The notes under the pieces were generated by a model that saw nothing but the letters and a program-made list of their open reading frames with translations, made no database searches and was not told the DNA's origin. A stretch of 64,000 bases of DNA from contig JAGEMR010000046.1 in the NCBI GenBank assembly GCA_021030915.1, positions 62,001 through 126,000 of the forward strand, given 5' to 3'. The translations under genes were made by a program, and so were the position numbers. Of the stretch, positions 21,464 to 33,510 are shown piece by piece; the stretch's first letter is position 1; every line of letters starts with the position of its first letter. The stretch is from Astrothelium macrocarpum. Its lineage: Eukaryota; Ascomycota; Dothideomycetes; Trypetheliales; Trypetheliaceae.

Positions 21464-22823
21464 GATCTCAAGAGGAGACGGGACACGAACACGCTTAAGG
21501 AGAAGCTGAGCGAAACTCGGGAAAAGAGGGTGAGGGAACAAAAGCAAACGTGGAAAGTGCGAGACACAAAGTATTAATGCAGCAACGAAAAGAAGACAGA
21601 CGACGGATGTGACGCGTTGAAGAGAACAGCCATCATAAAAGACAGCATTCGTGTTACACCACTGCGCCTTGACAAGGCCTTTTGGGTCCCAATCCTCAGT
21701 GTCATCATGTTATCCAGAATCACAGCCTCGCCATGTTGTGTGTTTCGTGCCACGCCGTTTGACCGGCTCGTGGCAGGTCACAAAGGCCAGCTGGTGGCTT
21801 CGCAGGGCATAAGCAAGCAGGGGGAGCTTCAGTGAAGCGAAACCACGTTCCCTTACCGAGTGTAGTTTCGGCATATTCTTAGCATCCAACTCAGCTCTAA
21901 ATCCACTTCCCCCGTACCCCAGACGATCATGATCTGTTTCCGCACCATCTTCCAGCGTCATTTCTATGCATTGGGTTGTTTCATGTGCTGCATGGTTGCA
22001 CTGCACCCGCAAAACTCTGTAGAGGTGTGGTTGTCTGAGCCTCGACTCGAAAAAGAGGCTCGGCCGAAAAGTTTGTGGCTGCTGGTTAGGAGATGATCAA
22101 AGGATTATCTAATGCGCACACTCACCTCTGTCTTTGTCATTGAGCTATGCGAATACCTATAGTTTTTCAACAGATGGATTGAGAATCAGAAATCTCCAAG
22201 TCCATCATTTAGATCTGCTAGCCCGGATCTGGAGGACAGCCTCGCGACTAGGCCCTCGTTGGCAGCTACGTGTCGGTAAATGGATTCCATGTTCCATCTT
22301 ATTTTCAGAGCACATATCCAAGGAGAGATACATCCGTACGGTACCAATGACTCGAGAGAAAATACACGAGCCATCACGTGCACCGATTCGGTGAGCAGGA
22401 GGCACAATTGAACCTCGATCGGCATTCCCGACAATCAGCGCAAACTCGTACGGTTCAGTGCATTGCGAGTGGACAACCCATCCTTGAGCACACGCAAAAG
22501 AAGCTTTTGATAGGAGCATTGCATGAAGGATCTTGCCGGGTGCGTTCGTAGAGCACTTGCAACACGGCCTTTTGCCCATACAATCTTGTTCGAAGATTAC
22601 CGAATCGTATCCATAGTGTGCAGAAAGCTATAGCGAGCAACGAATTAGGGATATGCGTGGGAGCTGGACATCTTCACGCAGAAAAATGCCAAAAATGTGT
22701 CACGTGTCCATATGTAGTCAGAAAGAGAGTTTGGTGGTTATTTGCTGCACTTGTAGTGCGTCTGGCTAACTGTTGGTGTCGCTTGAGAACCCAGTAAAAT
22801 CCCATTCTTCTTAAACACCCTCC
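21464..22823. other. intergenic stretch, no convincing gene
   Basis: About 1.36 kb. It holds the promoter of the GPI-protein gene near 21464-21700. Several open frames of 60-125 codons on both strands overlap one another and show no family motif, so I do not call a gene. Confidence 0.5.
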
Positions 22824-23741
22824 CTAAACTATCGTCAAGCTTGCATTGCCTGAGTCAGATTCTTCCTGTCCGAGCCTATCGCTGTTACCCTGTCCTCCTT
22901 GCTTGGCTGCCTCGTCAACCCTGTCATTCGTTGCCTCCTTTGTCTCTCTATAGCGTATGACCATCTCGTTCAGATCATCATCCCACTTTTTCATGGAGAA
23001 GTTCGGAGGGAATGGGACCGTTGGCTTACGTGGTCCACTCGATTTTTGAGCGGCTAGGTTGTATAACAAAATGAGGCTACTGCAAACAAAGTGTTTCTTT
23101 ATCCTTATAATCTTCGCCTTTAGCTCTTCGATGCTTTGAGCACGCCGCTCCACCGTTGCAAGCAGTTGTCGGCCCTCAACAAGTCCCTTGGCCAGTTTCA
23201 CGCTCGCAGTGGTGGGTGCATTCTTCATCGAGTGTTCTTTCTTTTCCATTTTGAGATACGTTGCATGATCAATTGCGGCGTTGTGATGTCTCTGCAAATC
23301 AAGGAGTCGATACAAAAGCATTTTGCAATACGCTTTGATCATGTCTAGTTGACGGAGGACACCCCGCAGCATCCATCTCTCGCTGGGGTTGCAGGCATTA
23401 GGGCGGGATAGGAAAACTGCAAGTCTGTGTATGGTGTCCACATTTAGCTGTGGGTCCGGCTCAAAGTCTTGATCAGGATGGGTTGCGAATAGAAACACGT
23501 GAAGAGCTGCCGGAATCTGATTCAACGTAATGGGATAATCTGATTGATTTGGGGCGAAAGGGGCTGTACTGGCTCCTTCCTCGAAAGCATTCCTAGCAGA
23601 TTGCACGAGAGTTGAAACACTGTCCTGATTGAGGAATACACGGCTCCCTTCGTGTCCGAGATATGCGCTGTAAGTATGTAGTTCGAAGTATACAGGTTTT
23701 AATTCAACCCCGAATATCTGCTCTCCTATGGTTGCATCCAT
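22824..23741 (-). CDS. hypothetical protein, 305 residues
   Basis: An intronless open frame with coding-like composition. I do not recognise a family. There is no signal peptide or transmembrane segment. The middle (about residues 115-225) is rich in Leu, Lys and Glu with helical, coiled-coil-like spacing (ERWMLRGVLRQLDMIKAYCKM, ERRAQSIEELKAKIIRIKKH). The C-terminus is acidic and disordered (Gln/Gly/Ser/Asp). It may be lineage-restricted. It lies upstream-to-downstream on the same strand as the metallophosphoesterase gene, 215 bp apart, but fungal genes in this arrangement are normally transcribed separately. Confidence 0.6.
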   Translation of the reverse strand: MDATIGEQIFGVELKPVYFELHTYSAYLGHEGSRVFLNQDSVSTLVQSARNAFEEGASTAPFAPNQSDYPITLNQIPAALHVFLFATHPDQDFEPDPQLNVDTIHRLAVFLSRPNACNPSERWMLRGVLRQLDMIKAYCKMLLYRLLDLQRHHNAAIDHATYLKMEKKEHSMKNAPTTASVKLAKGLVEGRQLLATVERRAQSIEELKAKIIRIKKHFVCSSLILLYNLAAQKSSGPRKPTVPFPPNFSMKKWDDDLNEMVIRYRETKEATNDRVDEAAKQGGQGNSDRLGQEESDSGNASLTIV

Positions 23742-23956
23742 TGAAATAGGAGATGTAAGTTTTAATAGTCAGGGATCAGCTGAGCGGAAATGAATTATGG
23801 TGAAGTGTTTGGGGATTCAGAATGCATGTTGTCAATCGGTGTACACGGATCCGCGCTTTCTTGTGATAAGGAGAGATTTTCCTTCCCCTTACGACAAAGT
23901 TGTTGGTACATCTCACAGACGCCCCTTCTTCACATCACTCTATCCCAATCACCTGT

Positions 23957-24949
23957 TCAAAGATCCAAATCGACAACGTAGGGCGAATATATAGGCCTGT
24001 ACCGCAGATCCACAATTGCGGCGTTTATCATGAGCGTCTCCTCGTTTCGTCTTAAAGGCGTGCCAGAACTGCTGCAGTCAATAAAGATAGGTTTCCTCGC
24101 GTGTCTGTCATCAGTAAAACCGGTTTCGACTTTCATGGCATCGTTACTAGACAACCTTGCATCTTTCCACTCCCCTATACTCATAGCGCGAGTTGCTTGA
24201 TGGCAAGCTTCAGGATCCCAAGCAATCTTTTCAGCGCCATGAGCCTCGTGAATATGGCCGCAGCAATGTAGAAGAGGGCGTGTACGCATGAGAGCTTTCA
24301 TAAGATGTGGACAGCCAGCATTCAATCCCTCATATTGACGGTCTAAACTGTTGAAAGCAGGACCATGGGTCATCACGATTTCCGGATAGCCTTGGATTGG
24401 ACTACGTGCAATGTTACAAGCGTCAGCCAAGGACCATTCTGGCGGATTGAAGCGATCCTCGTGCTTTTCGTACGGAAAGGCCCAGTTACAGTATTCAGGC
24501 TGGTATGGCGAAGTATAGATTGTAAAGAGAGCACCGGACTTCAATGTAAATTCATGAGTGCCCTCCTCAAGGTAGGTGATTCCAGCCTCCTTAGCCAAGT
24601 TGCCCTTCCACATTTCCATGGCTTGGCCAGGCACGTCCGGTTTGTACGCCGAACCATGCTGGTATTCTCCTTCTCGGCGATAGTATTCCTCGTCCAGAGA
24701 GCAGTCATGATTTCCAGCGATGACCAGTTTCAGTTCGGCCTTGATTTTGCTCAACATGGATATCACACTTTCAAATTCCGACAAAAGTCCGAACATGGTC
24801 AAATCGCCACAATGCAATAGGACATCTACTTCTGGGAAGGGCTCAGTAAACCCAAAATCACCGACATTCTGATTTTGGGAAATAGGAGCCTGCGTGTGAG
24901 TGTCAGACAATATCATGAACCTAGTCTTTTTGGGCTTGGAAGAAGACAT
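23957..24949 (-). CDS. calcineurin-like metallophosphoesterase
   Basis: An intronless 330-residue protein with the ordered metal-ligand motifs of the family: SDTHT (Asp/His near 16-18), CGDLT (near 49), GNHDC (near 79-82), THGP (near 193) and CGHIHEAHG (near 230-236). All ligands of the dinuclear metal site are present, so it should be catalytically competent. The layout (ILSDTHTQ at the very start, a substrate-side loop YTSPYQPEYCNWAFPY in the middle) matches the fungal/animal 'UPF0046/MPPED-like' group. There is no signal peptide, so it is probably cytosolic. The substrate cannot be told from sequence; nucleotide phosphodiesters are the best-known targets of relatives. Confidence 0.88.
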   Translation of the reverse strand: MSSSKPKKTRFMILSDTHTQAPISQNQNVGDFGFTEPFPEVDVLLHCGDLTMFGLLSEFESVISMLSKIKAELKLVIAGNHDCSLDEEYYRREGEYQHGSAYKPDVPGQAMEMWKGNLAKEAGITYLEEGTHEFTLKSGALFTIYTSPYQPEYCNWAFPYEKHEDRFNPPEWSLADACNIARSPIQGYPEIVMTHGPAFNSLDRQYEGLNAGCPHLMKALMRTRPLLHCCGHIHEAHGAEKIAWDPEACHQATRAMSIGEWKDARLSSNDAMKVETGFTDDRHARKPIFIDCSSSGTPLRRNEETLMINAAIVDLRYRPIYSPYVVDLDL

Positions 24950-25159
24950 GATGGAGACGGCGGCCTGAACCAGGGGGCTCTATGTGTAGTGACCAAAGTC
25001 GTCTCAACTGATGCCCGCTGTGCAATGTTGTTCAAGGCAGCAGGCCAGGACCAGGCACGAGCCTTTCTTTAAGTTTTGATAGCGCGGTGGCAATCAATTA
25101 GTCGCAGTCAGCGCGGTAAAAGTGGTAAGGGACGAGCCGTAGAGAGGCAGCGAACGTGT

Positions 25160-26638
25160 CAGGCATCTAGGCAAATTAATTGGGACAACACAACCCGCGT
25201 TTCCCCATCAACCCCACCAAATTTACTAGTAAACAGTGGACACTTTTGGACCACTCCACCTACGCACATTGCATTTTTTCTTGTTTTCATCTCATTCAAA
25301 TATGGTGGTGAGTTGTAATCTTGATGGCCGCGTCAATACACAGCGACTGCTAACGCCTGATCCTGAGCTGCTACCTCGTCAGCCAAATAGAACTGTTCGT
25401 ACACCTCGTCGAATTGTTTTGAAAGTAGCTTTTGATTTTGAAGATACCTTTTCGCCATCTCAACGTCGATCCAAAAGTCAAATCCTTCAAGCGCTTGATT
25501 ATCGACGCTCCTCAGCCTATCGCCATCTCAAAGAAATCACTCCAAGGTATACAGATCCAGTTACGAAATCAGGACGACAACGAATTCTCAACCATACTTT
25601 CATTACAGCGATCCTTTGTTGGATCACTTTCAACTTTGAGCGACGTGTTTTTACGCTTCCGAATGTGTGTCTTGAGCTGAATCTCCCTTGCTCAGTAGAT
25701 ACACTGAAAAGGCGACTTGCTGAGCGAGGCTACTACCGCTGTAAAACCTGCTGGGGCCGATATATTAAACCTATATCAAAACAGAAGCGAATCGACTTCG
25801 CCAGGGAGCACCTCAGCTAGAAGCTGGAGGACTGGAAGTTTGTTCACTTTTCAGATGAGACTCATTTCGCCATTGGCGAAGAGAATCACCGCTGGGTCAC
25901 CAGGCACTGTTGGCAGCGCTGTGAACCTGAGTGTATGCAGTTCAAATCACAAAGGAATAACACTACTTTACACTATTGGGCTGCTGTTGGCTGGAATTTC
26001 AAGACTGAACTGTATTTATATTAGAATCAAGAAGGAGCTGACAATCTGACGTAAGAACGATACGTGGAAATATTAGACGAAATCTATTTACCTGCTTTGA
26101 GAGCATATCAAACCATTCTATCTGAACATTTACGTAAATTTGTTATTTTGGAGGAGGATGAAAATGGAATTCATGGCAATCGTTCAAAAAACAATCCTGT
26201 CAACAATTTTAAATAGAAATATGAAATGAGATCGTACAAAAATTGTCCATACAGTCCTGATTTCAGCATCATTGAGACGATATGGCGAATTATCAAACAA
26301 CGAATTCGAACGAATCACCGTGGCTGTCTCATTCAGGATCAGCTTATCAAAACCATTCGTTATGAATGGAATCAATTGATTCAGAAGGAAATCAACAAGC
26401 AGATGCTGACAATGGAGGACCGAATACACGCTTGTTTGGATGCGCAGGACCTCTCCACCAAATTTTAATAAGACGAAAGGCTAGCCAGCTAATGAAATTG
26501 CTTCATTTTTTATTTTACTCAAATTCGAATGTGCGTAGGTGGGGTGGTCCAAAAGTGTCCACTGTTTACTAGTAAATTTGGTGGGGTTGATGGGGAAACG
26601 CGGGTTGTGTTGTCCCAATTAATTTGCCTAGATGCCTG
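25160..26638 (+). mobile_element. Tc1/mariner-like DNA transposon, 1,479 bp, with 110-bp TIRs
   Basis: The inverted repeats 25160-25269 and 26529-26638 begin CAGGCATCTAGGCAAATTAA and differ at one position in 110. GTGT lies directly on both sides (25156-25159 and 26639-26642), an apparent 4-bp duplication. The TA expected of Tc1/mariner is not at the outer edge (a TA occurs 9 bp inside each end). The element codes for one transposase on the + strand. Its right end lies 441 bp upstream of the DOCK-family start codon. TIR identity indicates a young insertion. Confidence 0.9.
25302..26468 (+). pseudogene. Tc1/mariner-type transposase with four in-frame stops
   Basis: A single frame runs the full length of the gene from a likely start at 25302 to TAA at 26466-26468. 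It is interrupted only by TAG 25818, TAG 26022, TAA 26052 and TAG 26214, with no frameshift. N-terminal helix-turn-helix regions (SQRRSKSQILQALDYRRSS, VDTLKRRLAERGYYR) are followed by the catalytic domain with HFSDETHF, LEEDENGIHG and YSPDFSIIETIW. So the Asp-Asp-Glu triad is still present. All four stops can be explained by C-to-T change at CpA in Gln codons, the RIP preference. Not functional as read. Confidence 0.9.
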
Positions 26639-26642
26639 GTGT

Positions 26643-27079
26643 GATGGAGCAAGGATGGCGCCGCTAGTTCCAGAGACTGGGATATGCGTAACGGCCAAGA
26701 GAGCAGCCATAATTTCGGCCATGCCTTCGCGAGGCGAACGCGACGAGTTGCGATTTCTGGAGCCTTTTGACCAGCGCTCTATATTTTGGGCGTTGCCATG
26801 CTATGCCATCCTTTTACATCTGCCATCATAATCGCTAATTGCCCAATTGCTCGAAATCCCTAAACTATCCCTCACTTGAAACTGATAGAGCTGCAACCCA
26901 ATCCTTTCCTGACTTGCTCTCACACGCCACAGACAAATCTTTAGACCCTAGACGAGCTCCGCAAACCAGTGCTAAAGCTCGAGAGGCCTTCAGTATCCCG
27001 TTGCAACCGATCTCGAATATGCTAGCCGAGCGATAGCAGCACCGGAGGATCTGGCGCACATGCAGCCAATGCCGTCAAG
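26643..27079 (+). promoter_or_regulatory. presumed promoter and leader of the DOCK-family gene
   Basis: 437 bp between the transposon and the start codon at 27080. No recognised motif. An ATG lies upstream at 27061 in another frame, so a short upstream open frame is possible. Confidence 0.3.
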
Positions 27080-30000
27080 ATGCCATGGCGGCCACTACCA
27101 CGGATCGCTTTCGCCGTGTGTATATATCCGTTTCAGCCTTCAAGTCCTGCCGATTTGCCCCTGGAAATTGGAGACGAGTTGTATATAATTGAAAGAGGAG
27201 GCACCAATGGTGATTGGTATAGAGGCTATCTGGTTGCACCACCATCATTACTGGCTGGTCTCACCACCAGCAAAGGGCAAACGCTTGAGGCGCGTGTATT
27301 CTCGGGCATATTCCCAAGAATTTGTGTTGAGGTACGCGAACTACTTGGTGAAGCAGATGTGAATGGCAACCAAGGAAGGGAGGAGCAGCCAGGCCCATTA
27401 GCACAAGCCGCTCAGCCAAATGGCGAATTGGGAATCAATGGCACAGCATCTGGTCTTGCCATCCATTCTTTCGCCAGCCCGGAGAAGAGCGAAGATGTGC
27501 AAACAACATCCGAGTCCGACGAGCCTCCTTCTCGTTCCTTGAGTCGAAGGTCGATTTCTCAAAGAACGTCAAAACGCTACGCACGAGACCTCACGAGCCA
27601 GAGCGCGCCGGAACAAATTTCTCCAGGGCTAATACAATTGCATCAAGCTGCACCAGTTTCACCCGTGTCCCCCGGGCCGCGGCCTCCAGACGCCCCAAAG
27701 CCTCCTGCACCCGTTCCAATGCTTAAAATTGGTGACGAATCACCTACTTCAGAGTCAGAGCCTCTCGTTGACGAGATCGCTTCGTGTCTGCGGGAATGGC
27801 ATTCAACGAACGTTCACGAACTGTTATTGTCGAGAAAATACAAGCAACTGGAGAAAATGGCCAACATGGTTACCAGGCTGGACACTGCTCGCAAGCAACT
27901 ATTGCATAGCGCTCTCACCGCGCAAGAATTGAGAAGAGTGCGTGAAAGAACTGTCTGGGATTTAGTCAATGGGAATAAAATGCTGCGTGGTGAGGTTATT
28001 GTTCGAAGTCCCTCAGAACGAGGACGTATCCTTACAGCAGATGATTCTGCGGTCGAAATCACCAAACTGCAATCCACGATGAGTCTTCTGAACGAGCCAC
28101 CAACTTCGCAGGTCGACAAAGACCTTCTCCACCACTTATATATACAAGTAAGATCTGTGACTGGAAACCTTCACCGGAACATCACGATTTCTATTTCTTT
28201 ATTTATCAAACAGCCAGGTCATCCTGCTCGTCCTTTATCAGAAGCGCATGCAATTGACATTGCACCGCGCGAACTGGACGAACTTTCAATCTCGGACGAA
28301 AAGATGAAAACTCTCTTTACAGACTTGAGCGCAATTGATATCGGCGAAGGCGCAGGGGCAGGAACTCGTGTCTATCTCGTCTTCAAAGCTCTGACCATAG
28401 AACATTACAGAGCTTCAAGCGCGAACGACGCCTGGATCCCATCTCACTCACAGGCTCCAAGTATGTCTGGGTCGACGTTGACTCCTTCTAGTTCTGGTAG
28501 CACAAAAGGTGGTCGACGCAGCTTTATGTGGGGCCAAAAGCCCCGCAAAGAGCTGACGCATTTGAATAACATCAATGAGCGCCAGCAAAATACCGGCTCC
28601 TCGGGGAGCTCAATTCAAGATAGCCAATCTGACATAGCAAATCGAGGTTCGACATGGGATAGTCCCAAGACAGTGAAACGTGTTGTTGGATTGGGAGTGC
28701 TGGAAGTAGACGAGTTGATGCGAGGGTCCCGCGAAGCCGAGCATCGAGTCGACATCCTAACTCACATGATGCCGTTCGAAGACAGGGCCGATGAAAATGA
28801 AACCTGGGATGATGTGGTCAAAGAACTTTATCCGACTCCTTCCGAGTGTTTCAAAAAGTGCTCTCTTGTAAAAGGGGTCCAAGTTCATGTCAAAGCATTT
28901 CCCAACCCAGACGCTGATGAGCTCGTCAAGTCAACACCAACTCTACTACAAGGCATCTATTTAACTCGTCGCATTGGGTTTTCAGGTGCTCCCAGGAAGC
29001 CACGAAGTGATATTTACATTACCTTGAAAGAGCCAGATTTAAATAAGAATTCTTTCCTGTCGCATCCCAAGTCGGGCATTGTACCATTGGCGGTGCAAAG
29101 TTCCTTGGCGAATCTCCAATTAACTCTCGAAGTCCGACGAGAAGACGGTGAGCGTATCGAAAACTGTATATACCCCTCCTGCAACAGTGCTGGCCACACC
29201 GCATGGAGGACTGCTGCCGTTGAACGCGGAGAAAAATGGAACACAACAATAAGGCTGGCCATTCCTCCTGAGGATGTACCCGGTTGTCATCTTATCATGA
29301 GCATCGCTGATGTTCCGGAATTCCCGTTCGCTCTTTGTTGGATGCCGTTATGGATGCATGAGGCCTTTGTGAGAGATGGCGATCACTCTCTTGTACTGTA
29401 CAAGTACGATGAGTACACTTCTAGCATGATATCAGGGCGAGGAGCCTATCTCGCTCTGCCTTGGAGCTCAAAGAAAAAAGACGAAGAAGTTACTGGATCT
29501 GTTGCAGCAGTAAAGCTGCAAACGTACCTCAGCAGCACCAAATACTCCCAAGATCCTACACTTTTGGGCCTTCTCAAATGGAAGACTCAAAAAGCCGGCG
29601 AGCTTGTGGAGCTTCTTCGAAGATTTGTCTTCGTCCCGGAACTAGAGATCGTCAAACTTTTGAATGAAGTCTTCGACGCTCTCTTTCAAATTCTCACGGA
29701 ATATTCTAGTAGCGGTGAGAATACCGAAGTGGACGAAGATCTAGTTTTCAGTGCTCTTATTCGTGTGCTTAGTATCGTTCATGACCGTCGCTTTAACCTG
29801 CAGCCCCTGGTGGATAAATACGCCGAAGAGCGATTCAGTTGGCCTTTTGCAACCCCTTGCCTAATTCGCAGTTTCAATAGACTTCTCGCCGATCCTACAG
29901 ACACAGACACCTCACGAAAACTTCGCGCCACCCTTAAGGTTGGAGGTCACGTACTCAAGTTCATCGTCAATGCAAGAAACCAGCAAAAGGAAAAGGAAGC

Positions 30001-33000
30001 TGGAATAGGCATCACAGGCAGGCAACCTGTTTTTGCCAAGGATATCAGGTCAATTTTCAAGGGACTGAATGATATGATGAGAAACTCGGCACCAATCTTG
30101 ATTGGTACAAAGACTTTGGCCGTGCAAAATTTACACGTCTGGCTTCCAGAATTATCTGCACATATGGAGACAAAGGACATATTGAATTTGGCTGTTGACT
30201 TTGTCAACTCATGTGCTGACTTGCAAGGCACAATAGTGCTCTACAAATTGGTACTCATCCTGCATCTCGCTGAGCTGGATTTATTTGCAGTGCCGGAGAT
30301 TTACCAAATTTTGATCAAGCAGACAATCAGCTGGCTATCACCATACTGGGGCAAGACTGAAGAAGTTACCGATCAGTGGAAAAATCAAGTCCGACTTTGC
30401 TGCTCCGTTGTTGCTACCCAGTTGTCTCGAGGAGCTCAGGGAGCTAGTGAATGCGTTCCGAAGCTGGTCGAGTCTTACGTGGCCATCCAAGCTACTCCAC
30501 GTCCGGAAAAGGCCTCGCTTTCTTTGCTCTTTCCAACCTCTTATCCATTCCAGTCTCGAACGGCACCTTCGCCAGTCAAATTTGATGAGGCGATGGTGGA
30601 GATTGCGGCAGTTCTCGCTACAATCTTCAATCAAACCACTAGCGTGCAGTTAGACCTGCCAGGCACCAGTCTATCTGAGTTTCTGCTACAATCGCTGCAA
30701 GTCTTCAAGTCTGTTCTAGATTGCGATGCTTTTCCTCGTTCCTGGCTTAGTGTCCATGTTTATCACCACAAATCCGCAGTAAGGGCCCTGGAACGACTGT
30801 CAGGTATGCTCTTCGAATCATTTCTACCAGATCCAGAGGAAGCTGATAGATTCGACACTGAAACATGGCGTGCCTTCTTCGATACGCTCATCAAACTCAT
30901 CGGAAGTGATGCGCTCGCATTGGAGACCTTTCCAGAACAGAAGCGGCGTGCTGTCTGGAAGATTGCTGGTGATGTGCGGGAGACTGGTGCTGACTTACTA
31001 CGAGGGACTTGGGAAGCGATTGGCTGGGAAACCAGTGAAGATGAAAACGCTCAATTTGCTCTGGACAGGCTCGGCGGCTACCAAGTTCAGTACGTGCCTG
31101 CGCTTATCGCTCCAGTTGTCGAGCTCTGCCTCAGTGTTCATCAGGGTCTGCGAGGAGTTGCAGTAGGCATCTTAAGAACGATGATTATTTCCGAATGGAC
31201 GCTCAACGAAGATTTGGACATCATCCAGGCGGAAATGATTGATTGCCTAGACAATTTGTTCGACAGCAAACCGTTGACAGAGAGCATTTTGCAGAAGCTG
31301 TTCATTACCGAGCTCATGGATCTTTTTAGCCCACTGACAGAAAACCCCGATGATCCGTTGTTTATAGCTGTAAGGCAACTCATTGAAACTGTTGATGAGC
31401 TGCTGGACCTCCTTGTGGCCGTACATGGTGGGGGCGCGGAAAACGAAGCATTCCACATTATGGATCGGTTACATCTTATGGAGTTTTTGAAAGACATGCA
31501 AAAAGAAGACATCTATGTTCGCTACGTTCATCAACTGGCCAAACTCCAAGTCGATGGCAAAAATCACACTGAAGCTGGCTTGGCCCTACGGCTTCATTCG
31601 GAACTCTACGAATGGAACCCATCCGCTGTGCTCGAGCCTCTCAAAGAACCGTCTTTCCCTGCGCAGACAGAATTCGAGCGCAAAGAGCAACTATACTTTC
31701 AGCAAATCCGCCATTATGAAGAGGGATCTTCGTGGGAAAACGCATTGGGTGCGTATGGTGAACTTGCCAAGCAATACGAGCACAATGTCTTTGATTTCCA
31801 TAAATTGGCTCGGACCCAAAGGGCAATGGCTACGATTCATGAGCGAATTGCATCAGGAGAACGACAGCATCCCCGCTACTTTAGGGTGGTCTATAAAGGA
31901 TTAGGGTTCCCGAATGCACTGAGGGATAAGCAATTCATTTTTGAAGGATCTCCACAAGATCGCATTGCTTCCTTTACAGACAAGATGCAGCAACAGCATC
32001 CGGCCGCACAGATATTGGGCTCTGGTAAGAGTGAGGAACTCGAAGGTCAATTCTTGGAGATATTCCCTGTAAGCCCTCAGAAGAATCTCAATCATCCGGT
32101 GTATCAAAGACAGAAGGTTAGCCAGTCTATTCGAGAACACCATTTCCAATGCCGACCGAAACATTTTGTCACAAGCTCTCGCCGACACTTGGGCAAGGAT
32201 TCCAAAATCACGGACGTTGTGGTTGAGAAGACAATGTATACGACTACTGAGACATTTCCTACTATCTTGCGAAGAAGTGAGATTGTGCGAACCGAAGTCA
32301 TTACTTTGGACCCTGTCCAAGCGGCTATAGAACGAACGACAAGGAAAACGCAGGAATTGCTGGTCTTGGAGAATCGCGCTACAGAGAATGTTACTAGTCT
32401 CGTAGCGCTCAAGGAGTTCTTGATGTCATCTGTTGATCCAGATGCAGAGCTAAGCGTATCAAAGTACCGAGACTTGTTACCTAAGGCCAGAGCATTTGGT
32501 TCTGATGACGGAGAGGAGGACGAAGAGCCAGAACCTCCCCAGCTTAGTCCAATGGAGAATGCGCTTCGCGTTGCGCTACTCGACCATGCAATGATCATCA
32601 AGCGTTGCCTGAATAAGTTTTCGAGACCTGACCAAGAGACCACAAGGTCTTACTTAATACAGCGTGAGTCCTTGCAAGCTGAGACGACCTATCAAAAGGA
32701 AATGACTTACAGCCGATTTTAGGTTTCGAAACAACGTTCAAGCCGGAGATTGCTAGTCTCGCTCCAGCTCAGCAATCGCATCCATCTGGCAACCGCGAAA
32801 TGACCGCTTCTCCACAGCCATCCATCTCTGCATCAACCCCACGTGCTCAGCCCACAGTCTCGCAGACGTCAGCCGCCACCGTTGAAGCCCCAACCGCAGC
32901 AAGTCCAACAAGCCCCAGTAAACGCCACAGCCACCACGCCAAAGACAGACGCAGCCTTGCCTTTCTCCGCCGCGGTGACAACGCTGAGAAAAGGCAATCC

Positions 33001-33510
33001 AATAGCACAGAGGCCAGCGCCGATCTTAACGCCAAACTCAATCGATTAGGCCTTTACGGAGAGACACCACGCAGCATTGCGCCTGCAGCGAAATCGAATC
33101 CTACCAATGAATCTGGGAACGTGCCAGCTGGCAGCAAGGAACCTCCGCTCCGAAACCGGTTCTCGTTCCGACGCACAAGTAGCGGTGCGCAGGACGTGGC
33201 GGCAGAGGCAGGTAGCAAGCTACGCCCGTCGCAGAGTCAAGATACAGAGAGCACGGCGGAGAGGAAGACCAGTCAGGTGAGCAGCAGCGAACGGAGTGGT
33301 GGGAATGAGGCATCAGAAGGGGGCAAAAGGGGAAGTGAGAAGGAGAATGAGCGCAGCCAGAGTCGAGAGCGAAGGGAGAGTCGGCCAGCTGAAGGGCCCA
33401 AGAAGCGATTCAGTGTGTTGGGACTCAGGAGGAAAGGGAGTAAGGGCAATACGGGGAATGGTTCAGGATTGGGAGGGAAGGTAAAGAAGGAGGTTGTCCC
33501 GGAAGAATAG
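27080..33510 (+). CDS. DOCK-family (CZH) guanine nucleotide exchange factor
   Basis: Exons 27080-32663 and 32723-33510 (59-bp intron, GTGAGT donor) give 2,123 residues. Order: an SH3 domain (about 8-80; AVCIYPFQPSSPADLPLEIG, GDWYRGYL), a Pro/Ser linker, a helical DOCK N-terminal region, the DHR-1/C2 domain (about 630-830; GFSGAPRKPRSDIYITLK, then NCIYPSCNSAGHTAW), a long armadillo-like helical region, and the DHR-2 catalytic region (about 1475-1860; RYVHQLAKLQ, LRLHSELYEW, ENALGAYGELAKQYE, PRYFRVVYKGLGFP). A basic Ser-rich low-complexity tail follows (about 1862-2123). DOCK proteins load GTP on Rac/Cdc42-type GTPases at membranes; the C2 domain binds phosphoinositides. The exact GTPase cannot be told here; in filamentous fungi Rac and polarity control are likely. 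Confidence 0.93.

Noticed and set aside
25168..26630. TA at the inner side of the first 8 bp of each TIR as the true Tc1/mariner target duplication
   Set aside because: The inverted repeat continues 8 bp outward on both sides, which a simple TA insertion would not give; kept as an open question instead.
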